The notes under the pieces were generated by a model that did not search any database, was not told where the DNA came from, and saw only the letters and a list, made by a program, of their open reading frames with translations. A program made the translations under genes and the position numbers. Shown piece by piece: positions 23,001-36,383 of a stretch of 64,000 bases of DNA (its first letter is position 1; each line of letters starts with the position of its first letter). The stretch is from Cerioporus squamosus (Eukaryota; Basidiomycota; Agaricomycetes; Polyporales; Polyporaceae), in NCBI GenBank assembly GCA_022592435.1, contig JABYQS010000053.1:1-64000 (forward strand), read 5' to 3'.

Positions 23001-26000
23001 GGCGGAAAACCTATTGGGGAGCCATGCCCGAGGTGCCCGGAGAATCAAATCGTTCTTCTGATTCCAGCGTACTCGGGAGACCTGCAGTGCAGTTCTCTGA
23101 CGTTGGCAGGAGGCAGCCCGAGCTCAATGTGAGCCTCTACATCCGCTGCCAACGGAATGACAATGGGACCGAGATCGAACATGTTACACGCAAGACTACG
23201 TACATGTCCCTCCTCCCGGCTCCCCTGGCCGAGAACACCTAGCGAACGACAATTCAGCACTGCCGAGACGTCGGACGCGGACAAGGCAGCCTGAGAAGAA
23301 TGGACGCAGACGCACGGACCCTGCTCCGTGTTACTTAGGCTGCGAGAGACGCGGGTTAGACGACATTTCCCCCTCTCTCTCCCGCCCTCCCGCCCACCTC
23401 CCGGTTTCCTCAAGCTCTGCCCGGTTTCGACGACGACGACGACGGTGTCGGGTAGGTGTCCATCCCGTGTCGCGCCTTCCTGGTATTGACTGGATACTCC
23501 CGGCAGGTCTCTCGTTCGCGGGCTGGCTGGACGGAGAACGCGGTCAGGTACGTCTCCCATCCATCCTCCGGCGCACGACGTTGACGTTCATACTGCGTCC
23601 CCGCAGGCTGCGGTCGCGATCAGCGGTGCGGTACGTCGCATCGTCTCGCTGTGCATGGCTTACAGCTCAATGCTCACCATTCTCCTCTCGCTCTCCCAGC
23701 TTCGACGATCCCGCGAGCACTGCACGGGCGAGGCGTGTCGGTCGATGTCTTCGGCGTACAGACACCCGCGCACTTGCACAGAAGCTGTTCGGGTACGGGT
23801 CGATCGGGTATCCTCTGCAGTTGCGTCACGGTAGCCCGGCGGGTAGGTGTGCCCTCCGCACTTTCTCTCCGCTGCGACGAGCTAACGAGCCGGCTCGCAG
23901 ACGCGTCCGCGCTCCGGATCCCTGGTGCGTCTGCGCGTGCTCTCCCGGGTCTGCAAGGCACTCACGCACGCTAACACCCGTCTGCTGAACCAGAGACTCG
24001 GGCGCGTCGCGCGCTGTTGAAGGCCGACTTCGACGTCTACTGGAGCGAGACAGGTGAGCTACTCACCGATCTCCCGAGTTCGAGCTTACCTTGCAACACG
24101 TCGCAGTGCAGTGAGACCGAGACCCGTGGCAACCTGCGCGATCTAGGACAAAGATGGTGTCGCTGGCAGGTGTCAGCTCGCGCAGGTAAGAACTCCGTGC
24201 CATGTGTATCGTGGTCACGTACTTACTGTGAGTCCTGACGTAGGCATCCGGTAAGTCGGCTCGCGAACGGCCTGAACCGCTGCCCGACGTACTTACTCCC
24301 GGGCCCTCCCGGACGTGACAGTCGCGCCGACCCTTCCTGCGGGATCGTACATACACGTAGCAGATGAGCGCGTACGGGATCGAGCAGCGGTCGCGTAGCT
24401 GCAGCCCAGGACCGTTCAGGCAGTCCGGGCGCATGGCGTGAGATTGAGCGAGCCGGAGAGGCCGGCTGGACGACGCCGTGTCTGTTTGGTGTGAGTGTGA
24501 GGAAAGAGACGTCGCTACCGAGTCGAGGTCGCGGCATGAGTCGGACGACGGCTCCCGCGGGAGCTGTGTAACTGCCGGAAGTGGTGGAGCGGCCGGGTAC
24601 CGAGAGGGGAAGACGCGTCCTTGGCTGGCAGGAACCATGCCATCTGCGCGAAGGACGCGCAGGTCGGTCTGTGTTGAGGCGTACAGCAGGACGCCTAGCG
24701 CGGCGCGTACCGTTTCCGCACCTTCCGGGGGCAGCTGGCTGCGGCGCCGTCTGCATGCTCGTCCGAGGTCCGAGGGCCGCTTACAGTCCCAGTCTGAGAG
24801 CGCCTGGCTACCGTCAGGACGTGCCGTTGAAGCTAGGGCAGTAATCGCACCGTGCGGTCATGACTTCATGCTCTCACCTTGCTCGGACGTCCCAGGCCGG
24901 CGCGCGAGGTCGCGCAGGAGGTGCTTCGGCATATATGATGTACTGCACGTAGAATAGAATGAGTAGAACGTTTCGAAGATATCACCAGACGCGAACGACG
25001 TACCTGCAGCGAGCCTCCATGCGAACAAGACCCGGGAAGACGCAGTCGGGACGAAGTGACCGGTGGCTGCGAGCGAATCGAGTGTCTTGTGCCCGGAAGC
25101 ACTGGTCGTCGCGCGAGAGTCCCGAGGACGCAGCAGGGAACAACACGAGCCCCAGCTCGAGCTCGAGGGGCGACGATGGCGTCGTGCGAGGACGCGGACA
25201 GTGTTGTGGTCGCTGTCTGCGCAACGGCCACGGCTGTCTGCTGCTGTAGAGAGCGACGGAGAGCGAGCGGAGAGGGTCTCGGAGGTGGCGGAGGACTCTG
25301 GAGAAGTAGTCGAGTGTGTGTAAGTACGACGATCGCAGAAGGGTGGAATAGATGGGCGTACCTGGGTGAAGCCGTCTTCCCCGGCACTTGGGTCGGTCGA
25401 GCGTCGCGGCACCACGACGGACGTTGCGTGTTCTCTGAACTTGAGAGCGTGTGATGGCGACCGCACACTCGTGCTTTGGGCGGGCTGGGTCTAGACGTAA
25501 GCTTCGAATGGCGACTGTGGTGCTCGCGTGAAACGTACCTGATCGTGTCCTGAATCCTGAAGAATTGGAGCGCAGCGGAGACGAAGGTGCGGCATTGAGA
25601 CGCATCGCGCACTTGCTCGAACTTGGTTCGCGTACTCTTCCCGTGTCCAAGCTGCACGAGAGCGTGTTCTGGGCGGGCAGGGGCGGCTGCTGTAAGTACG
25701 TGCGCTGCCGGGCGAGCAGACAAGAGCCTGTGATAGCTGCAAGAGAGATGAGGACGTGGCCGCGGTCGCGCTACTGTCCAGTAGATGGCAAGCGGCGAGA
25801 CTTGCTGCGACGAGCGGCGGATGCGCTGATACGACGAGCGACAAGTGCGATAGCGAGTGCTTGTTTCGGGCTGAAGGTATCTGCTCAGCAGACGTGAGTA
25901 CGCACGCGCGAGCCTGTAGGAGATCGATATGCATGGATATATGCGTCTGTTACATGGTGATATGCATGTTAGCTTCGCAGACCCTGAGATCAGCGTGCTG

Positions 26001-26265
26001 CACCTACCTGTTTGCGAGCGTGAGGGCGGCGCATACCGGACGCGCTACAACGCTTTGTCGACGGAGCACCCAGGAGAGAAAGCGACGAGCACTGGGTGAG
26101 CAACTAGACGAGCGCGAAGAGCAAGGCGAGCGCGAGAGGCAGACGGGCACCAGAAGCGGGCACGGGCGTCGAGAAGCAAACCGTAAACGGCGGCGGCGAT
26201 AACGTTCTCTGCCCCGCCATCCACCCTCTCCTCGTCCTCCACGACGGCGAGAGCGAGCACCGGGC
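20076..26265. other. Unit B spacer, no recognised gene
   Basis: Repeat of the spacer described for unit A. It includes an AT-richer block at about 21.8-23.0 kb, a polypyrimidine/CGA pair at about 23.37-23.45 kb, and a minus-strand series of splice-like motifs at 24.9-25.9 kb. Frames on the two strands overlap heavily and none carries a recognised domain. Confidence 0.45.
23367..23446. repeat. Polypyrimidine tract and CGA microsatellite, unit B
   Basis: Equivalent of the tract at 13775-13856, with a shorter C run at the start. Confidence 0.7.
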
Positions 26266-29200
26266 ATGGCGGGACGGTCAGCGCATGTCCGACGCATCTC
26301 GAGCGACTTCCGGGGTCCCGAGCGGCGGCGGTCGTCCTCACACGGCGACGCGACCCCACGTGTCCCCGCCCCGCCCACGCTCGTCCACGCCCACGACCAC
26401 TCTGTCCCGCCCTCGCCCATGCGCTCCCCGTCCCCGACGCCAGGACAGAATGCGAGTACACAGGCGGGCACCAGCGGGGCCATCTGACCGCGGACCACGG
26501 CCCCAAGCGACTCGGATTCCTCGGGGACATCCTCCAGCTGCCGTCCGCTGGCCATCTCGTCGCGTCCTCGTCCCACCTGGCCTCGCACCTGCACTCGTCT
26601 CACCTGGAGCATCGCCCGCCTCGGTCGCTTCGTCATCCCAGCGCTCCGGCACCACCCCGATCCCGTCCAGTCTCCTCCCTGCCCGCTCCCACTCTCGCGC
26701 TGACTCTGCCTTGCCCCGCGATCCCCGTGAAGGTGCACACTCGCCCGTCCCGATGGCCGCTCCCCAGAACCAGCCTAACAAGGGCCATACGTCGCCTTCA
26801 AAGGTACGTACGTCATACTTCGCGTCTGCTCCGGGATTGGTGCGTGGGTGTAGTGGGAGACACCGCGAGCGGTGCAAGTCTCAGGTCAGAGCGTAGTATC
26901 ATGACCGCCGTGGCTCGACGTATGAGCGTGCTCAGGACGATACCCCAGCAAGCAAGTATGCACAGTTGGGCACGCAGTGTGTCGTCCCGGTCTATGTCCC
27001 TACCTTCGAGTTCCCTTCCTTCAGCCTTCTGCCTTCACCCATTCACGGTTCACGTTACCGACGCAATCATGTTGGTCTGCGAGTGTCACGCAGGTCGCGG
27101 TGCTTCCCAGGGATACTCTGTTGCCCTCTTTCTACTCGTTCGTCCACTTCCGATACCCGACGCTTCGAGGCATGTCTTGTGTGCCTCTCGACACCTGCAC
27201 TGGACGACTCCGGGAGGTGGTGACCTCTACCGTTCACCCTCCTCTTGCTTGTCCGCTTACATATACTCTCCCCGTACCCTGAGGATTCGCCCGCGATGTC
27301 ACGTAACTGCCGTTGCAGGCTGACTTGCGCGTTTCCCATCTTGCATCGCGCACCCGGCAATTCGCATCTCGCACACACGTCCTCGCCCGGCGACCCCCTC
27401 ACCTTTGGGATGTGTGCGGGGTGAGGTGCACAGGCGGAAACCTGCGCAGGAGACGGATGGCAGTCGCGATGGTGTGTTTTGTTCGTGCTTGAAGCAAGCG
27501 TTGTATCGATTGTTGTCTCAGTTTCACTTCACCTCTTTCAACGGTCATCGCCATCTACTGGCATATTCTGCCGGCGACGCGGGGACGGTGATCTAGTTTG
27601 TGCTTGTCGTTCTCGCGCCTCCGTGAGGCAGGATGACCGGGCGGCAGGCAGCTGAGATAGCTCCGGTACCATCGAGATGCGCTCACCGCTGCCACTGTCC
27701 CGCCACCCTTTACCTATACTGGCCGTCAGTCAGCGGTGGGGGACAACGGCTTCATCGTCCGACGCAGACGCGTACAAGCTCAACTTCTTGCAGATTGAGA
27801 CCAGGAGATCTCTGTCTGTGTACGTGGGCGATCCAGGTCGGGTCGCGGATCGCGATCGTCCGTTTGCCAATTCTGCCTACTTATCTTCCGCCTTTTCGCC
27901 TGTGATGAGTGTTCTCTTCGCTCGTGCAGTACTGAGGCTCTGTTCCGCTCGCTCCGGTTGTGTTTGCTGCATCGTCCGTGAGTTTGCCCTGCGCAAGGAT
28001 CGTCCTGGGATGTGCGCTGCGTTGTACATATCCGCATACTTGCATCCTCTGACATCGACCTCTGCGTGTTCCCTCGACCGCCCACCGTCACGTAACTGCC
28101 ACCGCTCCCTGATCTGCGCATCGCACCCCGCATCTCGCATACACTTCCTCGCCGCGCGATCTTCTCACCCCAGTGCTTCTATCTCCCCGCTGACTCCGCA
28201 CCGCGAACGCAAACAGGCCTCGTCCACGCGCACATATGACTCCAAGCTCGTCTCGCGCGAGATGCACCGCCTGGGCAACCTCGCCCACCTCCCCTCCCTC
28301 GCCCCCTCCGTCTCCGCGCCCCAGGCGACGAGCGCACTGAGCATGGCCCCCTCCGCCGCCCCGAGCATCAGCGCGAGCCTCTCGGGCGAGAGCCCCTGGG
28401 CGTCCCTCCACGTCCTCATCCTCCCGCTCTTCAACCACGAGCCGCTCCGCTGCCCGATCGAGGACCTCAACCAGCTCGTCCGCCGCCACATCCAGACCGT
28501 CGTCTCCGCCGCCCCGGGCAAGGCCGTCGCCACGCTCGAGAACGACGCATTCGAGCTCATCGCGACCGGCATGGTCACCCTCGACTCCAGGCTCGCCGGC
28601 GTCGACGACGAGCAGCTCATCGTCCACATCGTCGAGCTCTGGACCTTCTTCTGGACACAGGTCCTCCCGTACCTCGAAGGGGTGAGTCTATCGATCTGTT
28701 CTTCCCGTCCTGTCATCCCCACATCCCCACACCCTTCTGCTCTTCCCCTCATTCCGTCGGCCTTACCCGTCTCTTCCGCCTAGGCGCTGCTCCCACTGCA
28801 AACCGATCCGCTCCTCTCGTCACTGTACCGCATACCAAAGGCGCACCGGCCGACGTCGCCCACGCAGAATGGCAAGAGTGCGGGGGTACCGACGGCTGCG
28901 TCAGGCCAGATCGACGTGCGCGCCCTCGCGCTCGTCTCCTTCCGCGACCGCATCATCCTCCCGCTCTTCCCCCGCCTCCACGCACGCCTCACCATGTCCA
29001 AGGACGGGAACATGCTCGGCTCGGAGACGCAGCAGGCGCGTCTGCAGCAGATGTGCGTATATCCCGTCCACTCCGCAAACCAGCTCTGTGATGTGAAAGC
29101 TGACGCACGTCCGCCAGGCTCCGGGGCGTCGCTGTACGTAGGCACGCGAATATATTTTGTTCTCCTGACTGGCGCCGGGCGTTTGGTAGCCTCGTGGCTG

Positions 29201-29385
29201 GACGGGCGCGGTGGAGTCAGGCGCGCAATGAGGACTTAGCCCGACCGGAAATAGAACGAGACTCAGTAGATGCGCAGGGAGGATTGAGTGGGGTGGGATA
29301 CAGGGAGGTAGGCTACAGGAGATGCACAGGGAGGGCTTACAGGGGGTGGCTAGGTAGGCTACAGAGAGTGCGCACGGAGGGCTGA
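26266..29385 (+). pseudogene. HbrB-like copy 3, truncated and frameshifted
   Basis: Exons 26266-26803, 28217-28681, 28784-29052 and a chimeric fourth exon 29118-29385 correspond to copies 1 and 2. Exon 1 has two 1-bp losses against copies 2 and 4: a C in the run at about 26480 and a G in the run at about 26606. They move the frame so that exon 1 no longer joins exon 2 in frame. The HbrB domain of exons 2-3 is itself intact. The tail after 29118 is nearly the same as in copy 1 and stops at 29385. Both losses are in homopolymers, so a consensus error is a real alternative to decay. Confidence 0.75.
26804..28216 (+). other. Long intron 1 of HbrB copy 3 (1413 bp)
   Basis: Nearly identical to the long intron of copy 2 (17274-18687), including the two internal blocks beginning GTCACGTAACTGCC. 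It is one base shorter, in a T run near 27489. Confidence 0.7.
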
Positions 29386-29575
29386 CCGGTGGTGGATAGT
29401 GGGAGAGTCGTCTACAGAGAGTGCGCAAGGAGGGCTAGTGCAAGGTAGGGCTACGGGGAGTGCGACGGAAAGAGTCGTCTACAGGGCTTACAGGGGGTGG
29501 CTAGTGGGAGGTAGGCTACGGAGAGTGCACAGGAAGGGCTACAGGGAGGCGCGTAATTGGCTACCGGGAGCGACT
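29275..29575 (+). repeat. Degenerate minisatellite, unit C
   Basis: Same family as the tracts at 10126 and 19750. The left part resembles unit A (AGATGCACAGGGAGGGCTTA) and the right part unit B, a further sign of exchange between units. Confidence 0.7.
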
Positions 29576-29585
29576 CGAGAGTGTA

Positions 29586-32500
29586 CAGCGAGATTCGAGG
29601 TGAGAACTCGCTATCATAGGGCTAATATCTACGCTGACTACAGCACATAGTGCGCCCCCAGTGAGCGCACACGGCATCGCAACTCCGCTCTCCCGCTTCT
29701 GTCTACGCCGCTCGCCAGTCATCCAGAAGCCGCCGTCCTCCAGAAGCTCGCATCCTTGGGTCCGGCTTCGTGGACGGTCTCGGAGACGTGGACATATGAG
29801 GGATCTTGGCGTCGGCGTGCTGCAGGGATAACAGTCCGTGCGGATGTCTCTGGCCGCAGTCTTTCCAGTCTGACGATGTGCGGACTCCGCAAGGTGAAAC
29901 CCTCGCCGGCTTCCCAGGCGCGGAAGCTCGGCGAGTCGGAGAACACAGCCGTCCGGCCCCAGGTGCGCTTCGGCAATACTCGCGCGCAAGCCCCGTGGTC
30001 AGCGACAGCTCGTTGCAGACTGCTACATGGACTCACACGAGCGATGCCGGGAGTCTCCGTAGCCGTTGAAAGCCGTCCGACTTAAGGACGCGCGGACGTA
30101 CTTCTGAAAGAGGCGAACCATAGTCCATTCGCGTCCTCGTTCAGAGAGCTCGTGTGCCGAGATCTGGGCGCCGATGTCGTCAGGTACGTCACAATAGAGT
30201 TCACGAGCATGGAAGCCGCTGACGTACTTTCAGAGCATGTCTCGCGCCATGCAGGAGATCTGCCTTGCATGGGAAGTGTTCAGAACACGAGCGCACCTGC
30301 GCCTCCCATAGCCTCGGAGCCTTCAGCACCAGATACCGGACGACGCGGCTGCCAGGACACGCACCTCAGGACGACCGTCGATGCCGCCGCCAACGCGTGA
30401 GGGACCCAAGGTGCATACCTGACGTGGAGAGAAGGCTCACGGCCTGCGAAATTTGGGCTTCAAGGCGACGAATGGGATGGGTACGCGGCTGGAAGCCACT
30501 CAGACAGTACGAGTATCGTGCGATGTCGAAACGGCACCATGCTGACCTGTGAACCATCAAGGACGCGTCGGAACACGCACAGCGCGTCCGATACTTTCGT
30601 ATACGGCTTCGGCGCGGTGCGTAGGTTTGCTAACTGACCAGTGAGTACACAGCAGTCTTTCTGTGGGTCTGCTACGCACCTAACGTAGCCACGCAGCGGC
30701 CGCCGCTCCCGGCGAAGCCAGAGGACGCGCAGGTGCTGGGAGAGTCGAGCAGGCGACGGGGGGGCCGGTGGTGGGAGGAGGAAGGGAGCGACTGACCAAC
30801 ACACGTAGCACCCTCGCTCCGGGATCCGGGAACATTCATCTGTCAGAGACGGCGAATTCCTGCGGTTCCCAGGCGCGTTGCGCGCCGACGTCCCGTTTCG
30901 AGCACGGTGATCAATGTATGTCGTCCTCTTCGCCTTCCGGCATATCATCCCAAGATGTGAGTGCGGTAAGTGATGCTCACAGCGACTGTGTGTCTGTGCA
31001 GAGGCTTCGATAGATGCGGTATAGGTAGGAAATATGAGGTGCGTACCAGCCATACACGTTGACCTGCGTGTCTCGGCTGAGCTTGATGTTGCATGGACTC
31101 ATCGTAGCCGATTGGCCGGCCGTCTCCGCGGCCGCAAAGTTATCTTCCGGGTTCCTATGCTGCTCGTTTCAGCCCAATCAACGGCCGGGAGGCACATTCA
31201 GGCTTCGGAGAACGCCTCAATGACCGGCTGTCGGCCACCGTTTCAATTGTAGCCACAGCCCGGACAGTACCTGTAGTTGATGCGACGCCGGGAGCTCTTG
31301 CAACTACGCACTATGGCTCCAAGACCGATGCCGGGGCCGCCGGGCAGCACATCTACATGAACACGACTGTTGGGACACCGGAGAATGACCTAATGGACTC
31401 TCGCTGCTGCAACTCAGCCACATCACTCTCGACCTCGGTGTTCCCCCCGATGTTGACGTCCTACACATACTTCGGACTCCCGGAGTCTTCGATTCAGCCG
31501 TCCTCCTCTATATTGGGTCTCCACGGCTGTTGCGCTTACCGCTGTGTCGGATTACAGGAGGAGTGGCAAGCTAACGATGTGGCAGCTCTCATCCTCGGAT
31601 CCCGTCATGTTGGGACATACTTCTCTGTTGCGTTCCCACCTGTCTATTCATATCTAGGCTTGCTTGATTGTTCTGTATATGTGGCTCATGCCTCTGTAGT
31701 ACATAGTATCCCCGCTACGAATGAACATAGCTTCTCGCAAATATTCTTGCGCAGAGGCCGTGCCTCCGCAATATGGCGTGTCCGTGATTCGGTCACCGCC
31801 TGTGAGAATATTCCCGACTATGATAGTCAAGAAGCTTGCTGCCAGAGCTAGCCTTGACATCGCATCAGCTGCCTTGGACATTTCCTGCCGCTGTCTAACT
31901 TGAAACCAGGACTGATAGGAGCATGCTGTCTTCCGAACCGACATCTTTCTGGACCCTTCGGTCTTCTCTTGCTTATCCGAGTCAAGTCTCGACACTGTTC
32001 CGAATTCCATCCTGTCTAAGTCATCGCTTGTCCCAGTTCTCTTCGACTGCAAAGCTCAAGTCTATGTCTTTCCCTGAATATAGTTCTGGCTTGGAAACAA
32101 AGTCTTAACCACCATTCTTCTACGCAGCTCTTCAGCCAGCTCTGCAGAGGATTTGCGGTGGGTATGCGGGCTCAGACTCGACTCTGATGGCTGTCCAACA
32201 AGCTCTGCCAGTACATGGTAACAGAATGTCCAAGTGCATGGTTATTCGGAGGCTCCCTGGCCCGATTTGTCTATCCCGGTGTCCACCGGACTGAGCTTCG
32301 ACGGGGTCAGGCCGGGCACGCAACCGAGTAAAGTCTCGGTGGCAGCGGCACACCGGAAGAGCCCTTGGGAAGGCATATGATCATGCTGTCTCACATCCTG
32401 CTTGCTAGGTCAAAATGTATGTTTACGATGGCCTAAACTCCTTCATGAGGCCGTGAAATTGTGTCAATATTATCCAATTGAGCGGTACGGGAAAGAGCCT

Positions 32501-35500
32501 GAGTAGGCACTGGTCTGCGCCGTGACCAGATACCTCATACTTTCATGACAGGTTGAATATCATTCAGCCGATGTCATGGCGGAGAACCTTTTGGAGAGCC
32601 ATGCCCGAGGTGCCCGGAGAATCCAATCATTCTTCTGATTCCAGCGTACTCGGGAGACCTGCAGTGCAGTTCTCTGACGTTGGCAGGAGGCAGCCCGAGC
32701 TCAATGTGAGCCTCTACATCCGCTGCCAACGGAACGACGATGGGACCGAGATCGAACATGTTACACGCAAGACTACATACATGTCCCTCCTCCCGGCTCC
32801 CCTGGCCGAGAACACCTAGCGAACGACAATCCAGCACTGCCGAGACGTCGGACGCGGACAAGGCAGCCTGAGAAGAATGGACGCAGACGCACGGACCCTG
32901 CTCCGTGTTACTTAGGCTGCGAGAGACGCGGGTTAGACGACATTTCCCCCCCTCTCTCCCGCCCTCCCGCCCACCTCCCGGTTTCCTCAAGCTCTGCCCG
33001 GTTTCGACGACGACGACGACGGTGTCGGTAGGTGTCCATCCCGTGTCGCGCCTTCCTGGTATTGACTGGATACTCCCGGCAGGTCTCTCGTTCGCGGGCT
33101 GGCTGGACGGAGAACGCGGTCAGGTACGTCTCCCATCCATCCTCCGGCGCACGACGTTGACGTTCATACTGCGTCCCAGCAGGCTGCGGTCGCGATCAGC
33201 GGTGCGGTACGTCGCATCGTCTCGCTGTGCATGGCTTACAGCTCAGTGCTCACCATTCTCCTCTCGCTCTCCCAGCTTCGACGATCCCGCGAGCACTGCA
33301 CGGGCGAGGCGTGTCGGTCGATGTCTTCGGCGTACAGACACCCGCGCACTTGCACAGAAGCTGTTCGGGTACGGGTCGGTCGGGCATCCTCTGCAGCTGC
33401 GTCACGGTGGCCCGGCGGGTGGGTGCGCCCTCCACACTTTCTCTCCGCTGCGACGAGCTAACGAGCCGGCTCGCAGACGCGTCCGCGCTCCGGATCCCTG
33501 GTGCGTCTGCGCGTGCTCTCCCGGGTCTGCAAGGCACTCATGCACGCTAACACCCGTCTGCTGAACCAGAGACTCGGGCGCGTCGCGCGCTGTTGAAGGC
33601 CGACTTCGACGTCTTCTGGAGCGAGACAGGTGAGCTACTCACCGATCTCCCGAGTTCGAGCTTACCTTGCAACACGTCGCAGTGCAGTGAGACCGAGACC
33701 CGCGGCAACCTGCGCGATCTAGGACAAAGATGGTGTCGCTGGCAGGTGTCAGCTCGCGCAGGTAAGAACTCCGTGCCATGTGTATTGTGCTCACGTACTT
33801 ACCGTGAACCCCGCCCGTACATAGGCATCCGGTGAGTCGGCTCGCGAACGGCCTGAACCGCTGCCCGACGTACTTACTCCCGGGCCCTCCCGGACGTGAC
33901 GGTCGCGCCGACCCTTCCTGCGGGATCGTACATACACGTAGCTCACGAGCGCGTACGAGATCGAGCAGCGGTCGCGTAGCTGCAGCCCAGGACCGTTCAG
34001 GCAGTCCGGGCGCACGGCGTGAGATTGAGCGAGCCGGAGAGGCCGGCTGGACGACGCCGTGTCTGTTTGGTGTGAGTGTGAGGAAAGAGACGTCGCTACC
34101 GAGTCGAGGTCGCGGCATGAGTCGGTCGGCGACCGCGGGAGCTGTATGACTGCCGGAAGTGGTGGAGCGGCCGGGTACCGGGAGGGGAAGACGCGTCCTG
34201 AGCTGGCAGGAACCATGCATCTGCTGCGAGGACCGTGCAGGTCGGTCTGTGTTGAGGCGTACATCAGGACAGCCTAGTGCAGCGCGTAGCCGTTCCGCTA
34301 CCTTTGGGGGCAGCTGGCTGCGGCGCCGTCTGCATGCTCGTCCGAGGTCCGAGGGCCGCTTACAGTCCCGGTCTGAGAGCGCCTGGCTACCGTCAGGACG
34401 TGCCGTTGAAGCTAGGGCAGTAATCGCACCGTGCGGTCATGACTTCATGCTCTCACCTTGCTCGGACGTCCCAGGCGGCGCGCGAGGTCGCGCAGGAGGT
34501 GCTTCGGCATATATGATGTACTGCACGTAGAATAGAATGAGTAGAACGTTTCGAAGATATCACCAGACGCGAACGACGTACCTGCAGCGAGCCTCCATGC
34601 GAACAAGACCCGGGAAGACGCAGTCTGGACGAAGTAGCCGGTGGCTGCGAGCGCAGTCGAGTGTCTTGTGCCCGGAAGGACTGGTCGTCGCGCGAGAGTC
34701 CCGAGGACGCAGCAGGGAACAGTACGAGCCCTAGCTCGAGCTCGAGGGGCGACGATGGCGTCGTGCGAGGAAGCGGACAGTGTTGTAGTCGCTGTCTGCG
34801 CAACGGCCACGGCTGTCTGCTGCTGTAGAGAGCGACGGAGTGCGAGCGGAGAGGGTCTCGGAGGTGGCAGAGGACTCTGGAGAAGTAGTCGAGTGTCTGT
34901 GTAAGTACGACGATCGCAGAAGGACTGAGTAGATAGCACGTACCTGGGTGAAGCAGTCTTCCTCTAGCACTTAGGGTCGGTCGAGCGTCGCGGCACCACG
35001 ACAGACTGTTGCGTGTTCTCTACGCTTGAGAGCGTGTGATGGCGATCGAGCACTCGTGCTTTGGGCGGGCTGGGTCTAGACGTAAGCTTCGAATGGCGAC
35101 TGTGGTGCTCGCGTGAAACGTACCTGATTGTGTCCTGAATCCTGAAGAATTGGAGCGCAGCGGAGACGAAGGTGCGGCATTGAGACGCATCGCGCACTTG
35201 CTCGAACTTGGTTCGCGTACTCTTCCCGTGTCCAAGCTGCACGAGAGCGTGTTCTGGGCGGGCAGGGGCGGCTGCTGTAAGTACGTGCGCTGCCGGGCGA
35301 GCAGACAAGAGCCTGTGATAGCTGCAAGAGAGATGAGGACGTGGCCGCGGTCGCGCTACTGTCCAGTAGATGGCAAGCGGCGAGACTTGCTGCGAGGAGC
35401 GGCGGAATCCTGATGCGCGAGACGAGAGACCAAGAGTCGGCGCGAGTGCAATGCGAGGTGCAGAAGATATCTGCTCTACGCAACGCGCGTCCCAGCAGAC

Positions 35501-35843
35501 ACCGGAATGCATGGTATATGCGTCTGTTACATAGCTGATATGCATGTTAGCGTTCGCACGACCTGAGATCCGCGTGCTGCACCTACCTGTTTGCGAGCGT
35601 GAGGGCGGCGCATACCGGACGCGCTACAACGCTTTGTCGACGGAGCACCCAGGAGAGAAGCGACGAGCACTGGGTGAGCAACTAGACGAGCGCGAAGAGC
35701 AAGGCGAGCGCGAGAGGCAGACGGGCACCAGAAGCGGGCACGGGCGTCGAGAAGCAAACCGTAAACGGCGGCGGCGATAACGTTCTCTGCCCCGCCATCC
35801 ACCCTCTCCTCGTCCTCCACGACGGCGAGAGCGAGCACCGGGC
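29586..35843. other. Unit C spacer, no recognised gene
   Basis: Near-copy of the unit B spacer up to about 33.7 kb. Small differences follow at about 33.8, 34.2, 34.9 and 35.4 kb, where short blocks match unit A or are private. The AT-richer block is at about 31.4-32.6 kb and the polypyrimidine/CGA pair at about 32.94-33.03 kb. Confidence 0.45.
32943..33026. repeat. Polypyrimidine tract and CGA microsatellite, unit C
   Basis: Equivalent of 13775-13856, with a C7 run and five CGA units. Confidence 0.7.
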
Positions 35844-36383
35844 ATGGCGGGACGGTCAGCGCATGTCCGACGCATCTCGAGCGACTTCCGGGGTCCCGAG
35901 CGGCGGCGGTCGTCCTCACACGGCGACGCGACCCCACGTGTCCCCGCCCCGCCCACGCTCGTCCACGCCCACGACCACTCTGTCCCGCCCTCGCCCATGC
36001 GCTCCCCGTCCCCGACGCCAGGACAGAATGCGAGTACACAGGCGGGCACCAGCGGGGCCCATCTGACCGCGGACCACGGCCCCAAGCGACTCGGATTCCT
36101 CGGGGACATCCTCCAGCTGCCGTCCGCTGGCCATCTCGTCGCGTCCTCGTCCCACCTGGCCTCGCACCTGCACTCGTCTCACCTGGGAGCATCGCCCGCC
36201 TCGGTCGCTTCGTCATCCCAGCGCTCCGGCACCACCCCGATCCCGTCCAGTCTCCTCCCTGCCCGCTCCCACTCTCGCGCTGACTCTGCCTTGCCCCGCG
36301 ATCCCCGTGAAGGTGCACACTCGCCCGTCCCGATGGCCGCTCCCCAGAACCAGCCTAACAAGGGCCATACGTCGCCTTCAAAG

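Larger units (their letters stand above)
19592..29120 (+). repeat. Tandem array unit B (about 9.5 kb)
   Basis: Same boundaries as unit A, ending at the breakpoint after HbrB copy 3 exon 3. The spacer is very similar to unit C along nearly its whole length, so these two separated most recently. Confidence 0.85.
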
